A DNA stretch of 52,928 nucleotides from Oscillospiraceae bacterium (GCA_015067465.1 SVMK01000007.1:1-52928); one strand, 5' to 3'. Positions 8,383 through 16,869 are shown, counted from the stretch's first letter. Notes: a model not told the origin generated them from the letters alone. A program made the numbers and translations.

Positions 8383-8811
8383 TCAGCGCTCGCAAAGCAT
8401 GCGCAGCGCTTCGAGATAGCCGTTCAAACCGTGACCGCGGACCGTTGCGATGCAGGCGGCGCGGATATACGATACGCGGCGGAAATCCTCCCGCGTGTCC
8501 GGATCGGAAACATGCACCTCAACCGTTGGAATGCCGACGGCTTTCACCGCGTCGAGCAGGGCAACACTGGTGTGGGTGTAAGCGGCGGGGTTGATGATGA
8601 TGCCGTCGATTTTGTCGAAATATGCCTGCTGCACGGCATCAACCAGCGCGCCTTCGTGATTGGATTGGAAAAAGGAGACTTCAACGCCCGCTTTGTCGGC
8701 CTCGGCGCGGATCATGGCAAGCAGATCATTATATGTTGCGGTGCCGTAAATCTCGGGCTGACGAATGCCGAGCATGTTCATATTCGGGCCGTTAATTACC
8801 AGAATTTTCAC
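8383..8811 (-). CDS. aroQ: Type II 3-dehydroquinate dehydratase
   Basis: The 142-residue protein removes water from 3-dehydroquinate to give 3-dehydroshikimate (shikimate step 3). The family signature is clear: ILVINGPNMNMLGIRQPEIYG at the N-terminus, FFQSNHEGALVD, IINPAAYTHTSVALLDA and VEVHVSDPDTREDFRRVSYI. Length is that of type II (dodecameric) enzymes. The start is GTG 8811 with GGAGGG 6 nt upstream; the longer reading frame upstream lies inside aroE/aroK. It overlaps the end of aroE/aroK by 20 nt and is the last gene of the aromatic operon. Confidence 0.95.
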   Translation of the reverse strand: MKILVINGPNMNMLGIRQPEIYGTATYNDLLAMIRAEADKAGVEVSFFQSNHEGALVDAVQQAYFDKIDGIIINPAAYTHTSVALLDAVKAVGIPTVEVHVSDPDTREDFRRVSYIRAACIATVRGHGLNGYLEALRMLCER

Positions 8812-10036
8812 AAAAATCCCTCCAGATATTCTCTGCCGTTTCTTCAGGCGTACCGGTGTTTGTAATCTCAGCGTCGCGGAAAGCGGCATACAGCGGCGCG
8901 CGTTCCGCCCAAAGCTCGGACAGGGCAGTGGACTGTGAGATGGGGCGTCCGTCCGTCGGGAGCAGCGACAGGTCGCGCAGGAGATGATAGATGCGCCCGT
9001 TTCGGTGGAGATGGGCATAGTTGCGCGCATCTTTCACAACGCCGCCGCCCGTGAGGATGATTTTTCCCGACTCCATACCGGCGCGCGCCGTTTCTTCCTG
9101 CTCCAGCGCGCGGAAAGCCTGTTCGCCCTCGCGTGCAAACAGCTCCGGGATGGAGCAGCCGCAGCGTGCGCAAACGCGCTCGTCAATGTCGATGGCTTCG
9201 CGCCCCGTCAGTCGTGCAAGCGCCTGACCGACCGTTGTTTTCCCGCAGCCGGGCATGCCGATGAGCACGATATTTCCCGTTTCGCGCCGCAGTATTGCAA
9301 GCAGACGTTCGTTTTCGCTTTCCGGCACGGTTTTTTCAAAGAAATGCGCTTCCGCAGCCGTGGCCTGTGCCACCAGCATGGGCAAGCCGTCGCTGTTTGG
9401 GATGCCAAGCTGCTCCGCCTGCAGCAAAAGTGCGGTGCGGCGCGGATTGTAAACCACATCGAGCACGCCGCGGCAGGCGGGAAATGCGCTAAGGTCCACG
9501 GGTGCAGCGTTCACGTTGGGATACATGCCCACGGGCGTTGTGTTTACAATGATATCCGCATCCGCATGGGCAGCGAGGTTTTCATAGTTGTTTTCGCCGC
9601 TGCGCGATACCACAACGATTTCCCGTGCGCCCATGGCGCGCGACATGGCCTGCGCCGTGAGCGAAGCGCCGCCGCTGCCGAGAATGACAATTTTTCTGTC
9701 GGTGAAATCAATGCCTGCGCGCTTTGCCATGTAGCAAAAGCCGGCGGCGTCGGTGTTCCATGCATAAAGCTTTCCGTCAGCTCGGCGCACAAGGGTGTTG
9801 ACGCTGCCGATGGCTTTTGCCGCGTCATCAATCACATCGCAATACGGCATAACGTCGCGCTTGTATGGGATTGTGACATTCAGACCGCCGATATCAGACC
9901 GCGAGAGAAAAGCTTCCAGCGCATCCGGTTCCAGCTCGATCAGACTGTAGCTGTCACAGCCGAGGGCGCGGTGAATTGCAGGGGACCAGCTGTGGCCCAG
10001 CTTGCGCCCCAATAATCCGTAAATCCGCTCTGCCAT
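8792..10036 (-). CDS. aroE/aroK: Bifunctional shikimate dehydrogenase / shikimate kinase (AroE-AroK fusion)
   Basis: This 414-residue chain carries out two consecutive steps: NADPH-dependent reduction of 3-dehydroshikimate to shikimate, then ATP-dependent 3-phosphorylation. Residues 1-250 are AroE: the SWSPAIH substrate site (16-22), catalytic Lys59 in NVTIPYK, Asp96 in NTDAAGF, and GSGGAS (120-125) of the nucleotide fold. Residues about 255-414 are AroK: Walker A GMPGCGKTT (260-268), DIDE (283-286), GGG (330-332) and the lid TDGRP (361-365). No stop or ribosome site lies between the halves, so this is a true fusion. It starts 6 nt after pheA and overlaps aroQ by 20 nt. Confidence 0.95.
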   Translation of the reverse strand: MAERIYGLLGRKLGHSWSPAIHRALGCDSYSLIELEPDALEAFLSRSDIGGLNVTIPYKRDVMPYCDVIDDAAKAIGSVNTLVRRADGKLYAWNTDAAGFCYMAKRAGIDFTDRKIVILGSGGASLTAQAMSRAMGAREIVVVSRSGENNYENLAAHADADIIVNTTPVGMYPNVNAAPVDLSAFPACRGVLDVVYNPRRTALLLQAEQLGIPNSDGLPMLVAQATAAEAHFFEKTVPESENERLLAILRRETGNIVLIGMPGCGKTTVGQALARLTGREAIDIDERVCARCGCSIPELFAREGEQAFRALEQEETARAGMESGKIILTGGGVVKDARNYAHLHRNGRIYHLLRDLSLLPTDGRPISQSTALSELWAERAPLYAAFRDAEITNTGTPEETAENIWRDFCENSGN

Positions 10037-10042
10037 GGCTGA

Positions 10043-11179
10043 TTAAACTTCCGCGTAGTTGCCGAGGAAACTGAAGCTTGCGCAGCAGCGTTCCATTTCC
10101 TCCAGCATTGCCAAAACGCTGGGATCAAGCACGGATGCGTCCAGTTCAAGGAAGAATATGAATTCAAAATCGCTGCCGGCAACGGGACAGGACTCCAGTT
10201 TTGTCATGTTGATATCCAGCGCTGCAAGTTTTGCGAGGATTTCATACAGTGCGCCGGGCTTGTTTTCAAAGGCAATGACAAGGCTGATGCGGTTGGCACC
10301 GGCGTAAATCATGGGATCCTTGGTGACGCAGATGAAGCGGGTGTAGTTGTTCTCACTGTCCTGAATCTGGTCGTTCAGACATTCCAGACCATAGAGCGCG
10401 GCGCAGGGATGGGACGAGATTGCGGCTGCGTGGCGGCTGCCGCTTTCGGAAACCATTTTTGCGGCAACGGCAGTGTTGTCGCAGGGGATGACACGAACGC
10501 CGTTGAGGCTGCTGAGGAACTTGCTGCACTGGCCGATGGCCTGCTCATGGGAATAGATTTCGGTGATGTCGCTCATCTTCACGCCGGGGAGCGTGAGCAG
10601 TTCATGGCGAATGCAAAGGCGCGTGGAGCGAACGATGGACAGTCTGTGCTTCTGCAGGAGATCGTAGACAGCGCGAACAGAGCCGTTGGAGCTGTTTTCA
10701 ATCGGGAGAACGCCGAACTTGCAAAGTCCGGATTCCACGGCGGAAACAACGGCGCTGAAGGTTTTGACGTAAACGATATTACCGCGGGGGAAGAGTCTGT
10801 CGCAGGCAACCTGGCTGTTTCCGCCTTCAACACCCTGGCAGGCAACCAGACCGGTTTGGGGGAACAGCGCGCTGCCGGCGTCAAGCGAGGCTTTCACCTG
10901 CGCAGCAACGCGGGACGGGGCCGTGAGCAGCTCTGCCTGACGGGAACGGGAGAGCTCGAAGAGCGTGGAATAAAGGTGGTAAGCGTAGCGCTCTTTGTCG
11001 CCGGCCTTTTCCGTCACTTTTGCAAGCACTTCGCGCTCGCGCTGCTTGTTGAGGATGGGGAGATTGTGCTCGTTTTTATAGATTGCAACCTGTTCGGAAA
11101 GTTCCATGCGCTCGAGAAACAGCGACAGAAGCTGATCGTCAACACGGTCGATTTGATTACGAATTTCAGATAAGTCCAT
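10043..11179 (-). CDS. pheA: Bifunctional chorismate mutase / prephenate dehydratase (P-protein)
   Basis: The 378-residue enzyme converts chorismate to prephenate and then to phenylpyruvate, the phenylalanine branch. Residues 1-85 form an AroQ-fold chorismate mutase (IRNQIDRVDDQLLSLFLERM). Residues about 107-285 are prephenate dehydratase, with ENSSNGSV (161-168) and the TRF motif (280-282). Residues about 295-378 are an ACT domain for Phe feedback, with GALYEIL (309-315). The usual ESRP effector motif reads ESCP here (329-332). The ATG at 11179 follows GGAGGG and overlaps the end of aroC by 14 nt. Confidence 0.95.
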   Translation of the reverse strand: MDLSEIRNQIDRVDDQLLSLFLERMELSEQVAIYKNEHNLPILNKQREREVLAKVTEKAGDKERYAYHLYSTLFELSRSRQAELLTAPSRVAAQVKASLDAGSALFPQTGLVACQGVEGGNSQVACDRLFPRGNIVYVKTFSAVVSAVESGLCKFGVLPIENSSNGSVRAVYDLLQKHRLSIVRSTRLCIRHELLTLPGVKMSDITEIYSHEQAIGQCSKFLSSLNGVRVIPCDNTAVAAKMVSESGSRHAAAISSHPCAALYGLECLNDQIQDSENNYTRFICVTKDPMIYAGANRISLVIAFENKPGALYEILAKLAALDINMTKLESCPVAGSDFEFIFFLELDASVLDPSVLAMLEEMERCCASFSFLGNYAEV

Positions 11180-12257
11180 GATTACCCTCCAATATTAGAT
11201 CTAAAATTACAATTGCCGCAACAGCTTCCACAACAGGTACGGCGCGGTGTGCGATGCACGGGTCATGACGACCGTGGATTGCAAGGTCGACAGCTTTCTT
11301 TTCTGACAGACTGACGGTTTGCTGCAGCTGCGCGATGGAAGGCGTCGGCTTAACGGCGGCACGCAGTGTGACAGGCATGCCGGTTGTGATGCCGCCGAGT
11401 ATGCCGCCGCAGCGGTTGGTTTTTGTGGTGATGGAGCCGGATTCTGCCGAAAACGCGTCGTTGTTTTCAGAGCCGCGCAGCAGCGAAGCGCCGAAACCGA
11501 GGCCGAACTCCACGCCCTTGACGGCGGGAATGCCGAACAGCGCTGCGGCAAGGCGGTTTTCGATGCCGTCAAACATCGGATCACCCAAACCGGCGGGCAG
11601 ACCGATCACGGCGCATTCCACCACACCGCCGACGGAGTCGGACGCGTCGCGCGCGTTCATAATTTGCTGCTGCATGCGCTCGCCGCATGCATCGTCCAAA
11701 ACGGGGAAGGTCTTTTTTGCAACGGCGTCAAACATCTCGCGCGTGGGCTGCAGCGGGAAGGGGATGTCGGTTTCCGTGCCGACAGCGGAGAGCTTTGCGC
11801 CGACATGAATGCCGCGGCGGGCAAGGATTTGCTTTGCAATGCCGCCGGCAATGCAAAGCGGCGCGGTCAGGCGACCGGAGAAATGGCCTCCGCCGCGCAT
11901 GTCCGCGTGACCGTTCCATTTCATGCGTGCCGTGTAATCGGCGTGGGCGGGCCGCGGTGTGTCCGCAAGGGCGGCGTAGTCGGAGGAATGCTGATCGCGG
12001 TTTTCGATGATGGCGCAAAGCGGTGCGCCGCAGGTAACGCCGTTTTCGATGCCGGAGAGAAAAACCGGAACATCATCTTCGCGGCGCGCAGTGGAAAGAG
12101 GGTCCTTCCCGGGCTTACGGCGCGACATAAATATATAGAGCTCGTCGAAATCAATCGCTTCTCCGGCGGGCAGACCGTCGATATTCACGCCGATGGCCCT
12201 GCCGTGGGACTGACCGAAAACGGACACCTTGAGCAGCTTGCCAAATTCAGAGGACAT
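11166..12257 (-). CDS. aroC: Chorismate synthase
   Basis: The 363-residue enzyme makes chorismate from EPSP using reduced FMN (last shikimate step). Signatures seen: FGKLLKVSVFGQSHG at the N-terminus, the arginine-rich SRRKPGKDPLSTARRE, and MRGGGHFSGRLTAP. The C-terminal block KTNRCGGILGGITTGMPV is also present. Length is normal. The start is ATG 12257 with GGGAGG 9 nt upstream; a longer in-frame extension lies within aroA and lacks family similarity. It overlaps aroA by 11 nt and pheA by 14 nt, so translation of these genes is probably coupled. Confidence 0.96.
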   Translation of the reverse strand: MSSEFGKLLKVSVFGQSHGRAIGVNIDGLPAGEAIDFDELYIFMSRRKPGKDPLSTARREDDVPVFLSGIENGVTCGAPLCAIIENRDQHSSDYAALADTPRPAHADYTARMKWNGHADMRGGGHFSGRLTAPLCIAGGIAKQILARRGIHVGAKLSAVGTETDIPFPLQPTREMFDAVAKKTFPVLDDACGERMQQQIMNARDASDSVGGVVECAVIGLPAGLGDPMFDGIENRLAAALFGIPAVKGVEFGLGFGASLLRGSENNDAFSAESGSITTKTNRCGGILGGITTGMPVTLRAAVKPTPSIAQLQQTVSLSEKKAVDLAIHGRHDPCIAHRAVPVVEAVAAIVILDLILEGNHGLI

Positions 12258-13473
12258 GCACTTCGCCTCCCAATCTTTGATATTCTTCCCAGAAATCGGG
12301 GTAAGACTTCTTAACGGCTTCGGCACCGCGGATCGTGACGGGGCCGGAGGCAGCGCTGGCTGCAACGGCTGCCGCCATTACAATGCGATGGTCGTTTGCA
12401 CCGTCGGCAATGCCGTCTGTGAACTGCGCCGTGCCGTCCACAAGCAGAAAGTCCGGTCCCTCCTGCGCCGAAACGCCGAGGGCGTTCAGAAGGCTGCAAA
12501 CGGTTGCGAGGCGGTCGCTTTCCTTGATGCGCAGACGTGCCGCACCGACAAAATGCGTTTTCCCACGGCGTGATGCAGCCATTACCGCAAGCGGCGGAAG
12601 CAGGTCCGGGCAGCCGGAAAGGTCGATTTCGATGTCTCCGGGCCGCGAGAGTTTTTCATACAGCGCAGCAACCACCATGTCGCCCTGCGCGGATGCGTGA
12701 TTCAAACCGGAGAGCGTGACGGGATTTTGCAGGAATTTTGCCGCATACCAAAATGCGGCCTGCGACCAGTCCGCTTCCACGGCTGCGCTGACTGGCTGGT
12801 ATTCCGCGGGGGAAATATGAAAGACAGGGAATGGCTGCGCGGAGGAGGCAATGTGAATTCCTGCTTCAGCAAGTGCGTTTGCCGTCATGGTGATATAATC
12901 GGCCGATTCCAGCGCCGTGGTGCTCACAACGGTGCTCTCGCCGCTGAGGAGGGGGAGGGCAAAGAGCAGGCCGGTGAAAAACTGGCTGGAAACATTGCCG
13001 GGCAGGCGGTATTCTCCGGCAGGGAGCGTACCCCGAACGGTGAGTTCATCGCCGGTTTGTTCATAAAAAATGCCTTTTTCGTCAAACAGGTCAAAATACG
13101 GCTTTTGCGGCCGCTGCATCAGCCGTCCGCGCCCGGTGAAGATTCCGCCGCCGCAAACGGCAAGCGCAATGGGAATGAGGAAGCGGAGCGTTGAGCCGGA
13201 TTCGCCGCAGTCAAAGCGCGGAAGTTCGCCGGAATGAGTATGAGAGGCAACGCCGGTGATGTGAAGCGCGCCGTCTGCGGTTTGCTCCCACGCCGCGCCG
13301 AGGGCCTGCATGCAGCGCAGGGTGGCTTCGATATCCTGAGAAAAGGCAACGTTTTTTACGGTGCTGACGCCGCTGGCGAGTGCGGCGGCGATGATCAGAC
13401 GGTGGGCCATGGATTTGCTCGGCGGGGGCGTTACCGCGCCGGCAAGCGCATGCGGTATGATTTGTATGTCCAT
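12247..13473 (-). CDS. aroA: 3-phosphoshikimate 1-carboxyvinyltransferase (EPSP synthase)
   Basis: The 408-residue enzyme joins phosphoenolpyruvate to shikimate 3-phosphate. Seen: PPPSKSMAHR (16-25, with substrate-binding Lys20 and Arg25), GESGSTLRF (90-98), the RPQKP loop, LRIKESDR, NDHRIVMA and KSYPDFW near the C-terminus. The GESGSTLRF loop differs from the GNAGTAMR of the enterobacterial type and resembles variants seen in Clostridia. The start ATG 13473 follows GGAGGTATGAT, 1 nt after the aroB stop. Confidence 0.95.
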   Translation of the reverse strand: MDIQIIPHALAGAVTPPPSKSMAHRLIIAAALASGVSTVKNVAFSQDIEATLRCMQALGAAWEQTADGALHITGVASHTHSGELPRFDCGESGSTLRFLIPIALAVCGGGIFTGRGRLMQRPQKPYFDLFDEKGIFYEQTGDELTVRGTLPAGEYRLPGNVSSQFFTGLLFALPLLSGESTVVSTTALESADYITMTANALAEAGIHIASSAQPFPVFHISPAEYQPVSAAVEADWSQAAFWYAAKFLQNPVTLSGLNHASAQGDMVVAALYEKLSRPGDIEIDLSGCPDLLPPLAVMAASRRGKTHFVGAARLRIKESDRLATVCSLLNALGVSAQEGPDFLLVDGTAQFTDGIADGANDHRIVMAAAVAASAASGPVTIRGAEAVKKSYPDFWEEYQRLGGEVHVL

Positions 13474-13474
13474 A

Positions 13475-14545
13475 TCATACCTCCAAACCGGCCTGAATGA
13501 AAGGCAAAATGTCGGAAACTGGGATCTTTTTCAGCTCGCACGCTCCGATTTTGCGGGGAACTGCGATCGTGATTTCGCTGCCGCTGCGCTTCTTGTCACC
13601 GGCTGCTGCTGCAGCAAGCGCCTGCGCGGAAAAATCGGTGGTAACAGGCAGCGCGTTTTGTGCAAGACAATCGGCGATGCGGCCGGCAATCGGCTCTGCC
13701 GTCCAGCCGAGGGTCTCCGCGCTGCGGGCCACGATGGCGAGGCCGGCGGCAACTGCGTGACCGTGGGGGATCGTGTAGCTGCTGCACGCTTCGATTGCGT
13801 GCCCGACAGTGTGACCGAGATTGAGCAGCTTGCGTTCGCCCATTTCCTTTTCATCGCGCTCCACAACGCCCGCTTTATAGGCAACGCAGCGCGCAATGAT
13901 CTCGCTGATGCGACCTGTCAGGTCGCCGCGCTCAAAAAGAGAAAACAGACCTTCGTCGCAGAGGATGCCGGTTTTGATTGCTTCCGCTGCGCCGTCGGCA
14001 AAGGTTGCGGCGTCGAGCGTCTGAAGGCAGTCCGTATCACAGAAAACGGCGGTGGGCTGCAAAAACACTCCGGCGAGATTCTTGCCCGCTTTGAGATTGA
14101 TGGCGGTTTTTCCGCCGACGGAAGAGTCCACGGCGGAGAGCAGCGTGGTGGGGATCTGGATGCATCGGACGCCGCGCTGGTAGCAACCTGCGGCAAAGCC
14201 CGCCATATCGCCGACAACACCGCCGCCGAGTGCGATGATGCAGTCGCTGCGTGTCAGGTGCTGCTGCGCGAGAAACTCGAGAATGCCCGAGAGCGTTTCA
14301 AAATTCTTGTTTGCCTCGCCGGCGGGAAAAATATGGGAACTGACGGCGAAACCCGCATCTTTCAGTCCGTCAACCACTTTGCCGAGATACAGCGGGGCAA
14401 CGTTGCTGTCGGTGATGACAGCGGCGTGGCGGCAGGTGAGCATTTGCGCAAGCCGGCTGCCGACGCCGGACAAAAGTCCGCTGCCGACATATACATTGTA
14501 CGGCGGTGCGGTGTTTACAGAGATAATCCGTGCGGAGTTTAACAT
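13475..14545 (-). CDS. aroB: 3-dehydroquinate synthase
   Basis: The 356-residue enzyme cyclises DAHP to 3-dehydroquinate with NAD and a divalent metal (step 2). Seen: the NAD-binding ALGGGVVGDMAGFAA, the IPTTLLSAVDSSVGGKTAIN block with conserved lysine, DGAAEAIK, and the metal ligands in NLGHTVGHAIE and HGHAVAAG. The start is ATG 14545 with AAGGAG about 9 nt upstream; a GTG three codons earlier is too close to that site. It follows tyrA after 53 nt in the same operon. Confidence 0.95.
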   Translation of the reverse strand: MLNSARIISVNTAPPYNVYVGSGLLSGVGSRLAQMLTCRHAAVITDSNVAPLYLGKVVDGLKDAGFAVSSHIFPAGEANKNFETLSGILEFLAQQHLTRSDCIIALGGGVVGDMAGFAAGCYQRGVRCIQIPTTLLSAVDSSVGGKTAINLKAGKNLAGVFLQPTAVFCDTDCLQTLDAATFADGAAEAIKTGILCDEGLFSLFERGDLTGRISEIIARCVAYKAGVVERDEKEMGERKLLNLGHTVGHAIEACSSYTIPHGHAVAAGLAIVARSAETLGWTAEPIAGRIADCLAQNALPVTTDFSAQALAAAAAGDKKRSGSEITIAVPRKIGACELKKIPVSDILPFIQAGLEV

Positions 14546-14598
14546 GGTAAACACTCCTTTATCATCTTCAGGGGAATGTGCAGACGGTCTGTATGGGC

Positions 14599-15435
14599 TC
14601 AGTTGCCGCCGGCACCGGCCTTTTTCTCACGTCCGTCGCGCAGCAGGGCGTGCAGCTTTTCCGCATCGCGCTGTTTGAGTGCATCGGCATATTCATTGAG
14701 ATGCGTGATAAGGATATCAAGCTCGCGCGTGAGGTAGTCCGCATCGGCGAGAAACAGTTCTGTCCACATATCCTCGTCCAGTCGCGCAACGCGGGTCATG
14801 TCCTTGAAGCTGCCGGCGGAAAAGCCGCGTCGGCGCTGCGCTTCGGGGGACTTGATATAAGCGCTTGAGGTGATGTGCGCCAGCTGCGAAGTGTAGGCGA
14901 TGATGCGGTCATGCTCTTCGGGATCTGAGAAGGTGAGTCCTGCAAAGCCGAGGTCGAGGAAAAATGATTTCAGCGTTTCCAGAAGCTGCATGTCCGTGCG
15001 CTTGTCGGGGGTAAGAATCATGGATGCGCCTTCATAGAGGTTGTCGGTGGCGGAAGTGAAGCCGCCGCGTTCCTTACCGGCCATGGGATGACCGCCAATA
15101 TAGGCAAAGCCGTTTGCTTCCGCAATCGGGGAAATGGCGGAAACCACGGTGCGCTTGACGCCGCACAAATCCACAACAATCGCTTTTTTGGAGATGACAG
15201 CTGCGTGCTGCGCCACCCAATTCACTGCGGCGGCGGGACGAATGGCGATCAGAATCAGATCGCATTCGGGGAGATTATCATCCGTCAGGGGCGCGTCGAT
15301 TGCGCCGCACATGCGGGCCATCATCATGGTTTCCTGATCGAGGTCCGTGCCCCAAACGGTGTGGGACGTGCGGTGCTTGATGCTTTTTGCCATGGAGCCG
15401 CCGATGAGGCCGAGGCCGATAATTGCGATGTTCAT
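14599..15435 (-). CDS. tyrA: Prephenate dehydrogenase
   Basis: The 278-residue enzyme oxidatively decarboxylates prephenate to 4-hydroxyphenylpyruvate, the tyrosine branch. The N-terminal fold has GLGLIGGS (7-14); the catalytic-region GGHPMAGKE and the helical C-terminal half (TSQLAHITSSA, SFKDMTRVA) are typical of TyrA. There is no ACT domain, so tyrosine feedback on this enzyme is not evident from sequence. GGAGG lies 9 nt before ATG 15435, and the gene begins 4 nt after the aroF stop. Confidence 0.93.
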   Translation of the reverse strand: MNIAIIGLGLIGGSMAKSIKHRTSHTVWGTDLDQETMMMARMCGAIDAPLTDDNLPECDLILIAIRPAAAVNWVAQHAAVISKKAIVVDLCGVKRTVVSAISPIAEANGFAYIGGHPMAGKERGGFTSATDNLYEGASMILTPDKRTDMQLLETLKSFFLDLGFAGLTFSDPEEHDRIIAYTSQLAHITSSAYIKSPEAQRRRGFSAGSFKDMTRVARLDEDMWTELFLADADYLTRELDILITHLNEYADALKQRDAEKLHALLRDGREKKAGAGGN

Positions 15436-15439
15436 AAAC

Positions 15440-16453
15440 TCAATCCTCCAGCGTTTGCAGGGAATTATGCAGGGTCAGCAGCTTGCGTGCCAGAGTGTCG
15501 AAAGTTTCCGGCTTGAGCGACTGCGGACCGTCGCACAGCGCATGGGCGGGATCGTTGTGAACTTCGATCTGCAGGCCGTCTGCGCCGGTGGCGACAGCGC
15601 CCATTGCCAGCGGATCAACCAGCCAGTTTTTACCCGTGGCGTGGCTGGGATCGATGATGATGGGCAGATGCGTGAGCTTTTTCATAACGGGGATTGCGGC
15701 GAGATCGAGGGTGTTGCGCGTGTAATGCTCAAAGGTGCGGATGCCGCGCTCGCAGAGGATGACGTTCTGGTTGCCGCCTGCCATAACATATTCTGCACTC
15801 ATCAGCCATTCTTCGTAAGTGGCGGACATGCCGCGCTTGATCATAACCGGCTTGTCCTGATGTCCGACGGCCTTGAGCAGGTCAAAATTCTGCATATTGC
15901 GCGCGCCGATCTGAATCACGTCAACATCGTCAAACAGCGGCAGCTGGCTGAGGTCCATCAGCTCGGTTACGATGGGCAAACCGGTTTCCTGACGGGCAAC
16001 CTTCAGGTATTCCAGGCCTGTTGCGCCGAGACCCTGGAAAGCGTAGGGGGAGGTGCGGGGCTTGAAAGCGCCGCCGCGCAGCATGGTAGCGCCGCTGGCC
16101 TTGACGGCCTTGGCGATTGCAACAACCTGATCTTCCGATTCAACGGAGCAGGGGCCTGCCATGATCGTGAGCGTGCCGCCGCCGATCTGGGTGTTGCCGA
16201 CTTTGATAACGGTGTCTTCCGGGTGGAACTTGCGGTTTGCGTTTTTATACGGTTCCTGCACGCGCTTAACGCTCTCTACGATGTCGAGCGCAGCGATCAG
16301 GTCGGTGTCGAGCTTGGAGGTGTCGCCAACGAGACCGAGCACGGTGTTGCCGTGGCCGAGACTGGTGTGGACGGTGATGTTTTTATCCTGCAGCCAGCTT
16401 ACAAGGCCGTCGAACTGATCCTGATTGGGGTTGTGTTTGAGAACTACGATCAT
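15440..16453 (-). CDS. aroF: 3-deoxy-7-phosphoheptulonate (DAHP) synthase, AroF type with N-terminal regulatory domain
   Basis: The 337-residue enzyme condenses PEP and erythrose 4-phosphate, the first and committed step. Residues 1-70 form a small ferredoxin/ACT-like domain ([20 protein letters not shown]) like the one that gives Tyr/Phe inhibition in the Thermotoga-type enzyme. The catalytic barrel follows with [47 protein letters not shown] and DPSHATGK. The start ATG 16453 follows CAGGAGG. It is the first large gene of the operon, directly behind the attenuator at 16482-16515. Control therefore seems to act at both enzyme and transcript level. Confidence 0.96.
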   Translation of the reverse strand: MIVVLKHNPNQDQFDGLVSWLQDKNITVHTSLGHGNTVLGLVGDTSKLDTDLIAALDIVESVKRVQEPYKNANRKFHPEDTVIKVGNTQIGGGTLTIMAGPCSVESEDQVVAIAKAVKASGATMLRGGAFKPRTSPYAFQGLGATGLEYLKVARQETGLPIVTELMDLSQLPLFDDVDVIQIGARNMQNFDLLKAVGHQDKPVMIKRGMSATYEEWLMSAEYVMAGGNQNVILCERGIRTFEHYTRNTLDLAAIPVMKKLTHLPIIIDPSHATGKNWLVDPLAMGAVATGADGLQIEVHNDPAHALCDGPQSLKPETFDTLARKLLTLHNSLQTLED

Positions 16454-16481
16454 TTTGGTTTCCTCCTGTAAATGGTGGTAC

Positions 16482-16515
16482 AAAAAAAGACCCGCAGCCG
16501 GTTCGGCTGCGGGTC
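16482..16515 (-). terminator. Attenuator terminator in the aromatic operon leader
   Basis: On the minus strand GACCCGCAGCCG (16515-16504) pairs with CGGCTGCGGGTC (16500-16489), 12 bp around a 3-nt loop, followed by seven T (16488-16482). It lies after the leader peptide and 28 nt before the aroF start, so it must be read through for the operon to be expressed. Confidence 0.93.
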
Positions 16516-16564
16516 GTAATGTACTACGGTAAAAAATAATAAAACCGATTTTACATTCCCTGCA
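16508..16564 (-). promoter_or_regulatory. Predicted antiterminator hairpin of the aromatic operon leader
   Basis: Reading the minus strand, TGC-A-GGG-AATGTA (16564-16552) pairs with TACATT (16523-16518), CCC (16513-16511) and GCA (16510-16508), leaving a bulged A and a 4-nt bulge. The CCCGCA used here is part of the terminator 5' arm, so the two hairpins exclude each other. The 5' arm begins immediately after the leader stop codon, where a ribosome finishing the peptide would cover it. Confidence 0.75.
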
Positions 16565-16648
16565 TTATGCCAAACCGAAATAAGCCTTACTCACAAAATA
16601 AGTAAAGCTAAAATAGCGGTATGCATAATAACGGGTGTTGAAGGTCAT
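16565..16648 (-). CDS. Phe/Tyr-rich leader peptide of the aromatic amino acid operon
   Basis: This 27-codon reading frame has ATG 16648 and stop TAA 16567-16565. GAGGG (16661-16657) lies 8 nt upstream as ribosome site. Eleven of 27 residues are aromatic: Phe at 3, 13, 15, 18 and 24, Tyr at 7, 8, 10, 12, 17 and 23; there is no Trp. That matches exactly the end products of the operon behind it. By analogy with the enterobacterial pheA and trp leaders, low charged tRNA-Phe or tRNA-Tyr would stall the ribosome in this frame, free the antiterminator arm and allow read-through. Complete translation would cover that arm and let the terminator form. An in-frame ATG seven codons upstream lacks a ribosome site. 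It is too short to show in ordinary gene calls. Confidence 0.88.
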   Translation of the reverse strand: MTFNTRYYAYRYFSFTYFVSKAYFGLA

Positions 16649-16680
16649 TTTAATATCCCTCACGGTCATTTGATATGCTT

Positions 16681-16709
16681 AGTGTAGCACTTTACAGACG
16701 AAAAGAAAA
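16681..16709 (-). promoter_or_regulatory. Probable extended -10 promoter of the aromatic operon
   Basis: TGC-TACACT (TG at 16689-16688, -10 at 16686-16681) forms an extended -10 element. A weak -35 TTTTCT lies 17 nt upstream (16709-16704). Transcription would begin near 16674, just ahead of the leader peptide. Confidence 0.5.
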
Positions 16710-16841
16710 CTGTGAATTTTACCAAAATCTATTTTAGCGGTTTGTTTGCGATTATGCAGATTGGTTGATTTCATGTCGCTAATTGGCGCAAGTGTCGGAT
16801 GAATCCATATGCATCCACTGGCGTAATTGCGCTTTTCTCGG

Positions 16842-16869
16842 TTGACACTGTGGGTTTTCGCGCTATAAT
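16842..16869 (+). promoter_or_regulatory. SigA-type promoter of the mrp-like gene
   Basis: Perfect TTGACA (16842-16847) and TATAAT (16864-16869) with 16 nt spacing, 35 nt before the start codon. The stretch 16710-16841 between this promoter and the divergent aromatic promoter shows no further feature to me. Confidence 0.85.

Noticed and set aside
16482-16700. T-box or riboswitch leader for the aromatic operon
   Set aside because: No T-box core sequence (AGGGTGGNACCGCG-like) is present; the aromatic leader peptide and its paired hairpins explain the region better.
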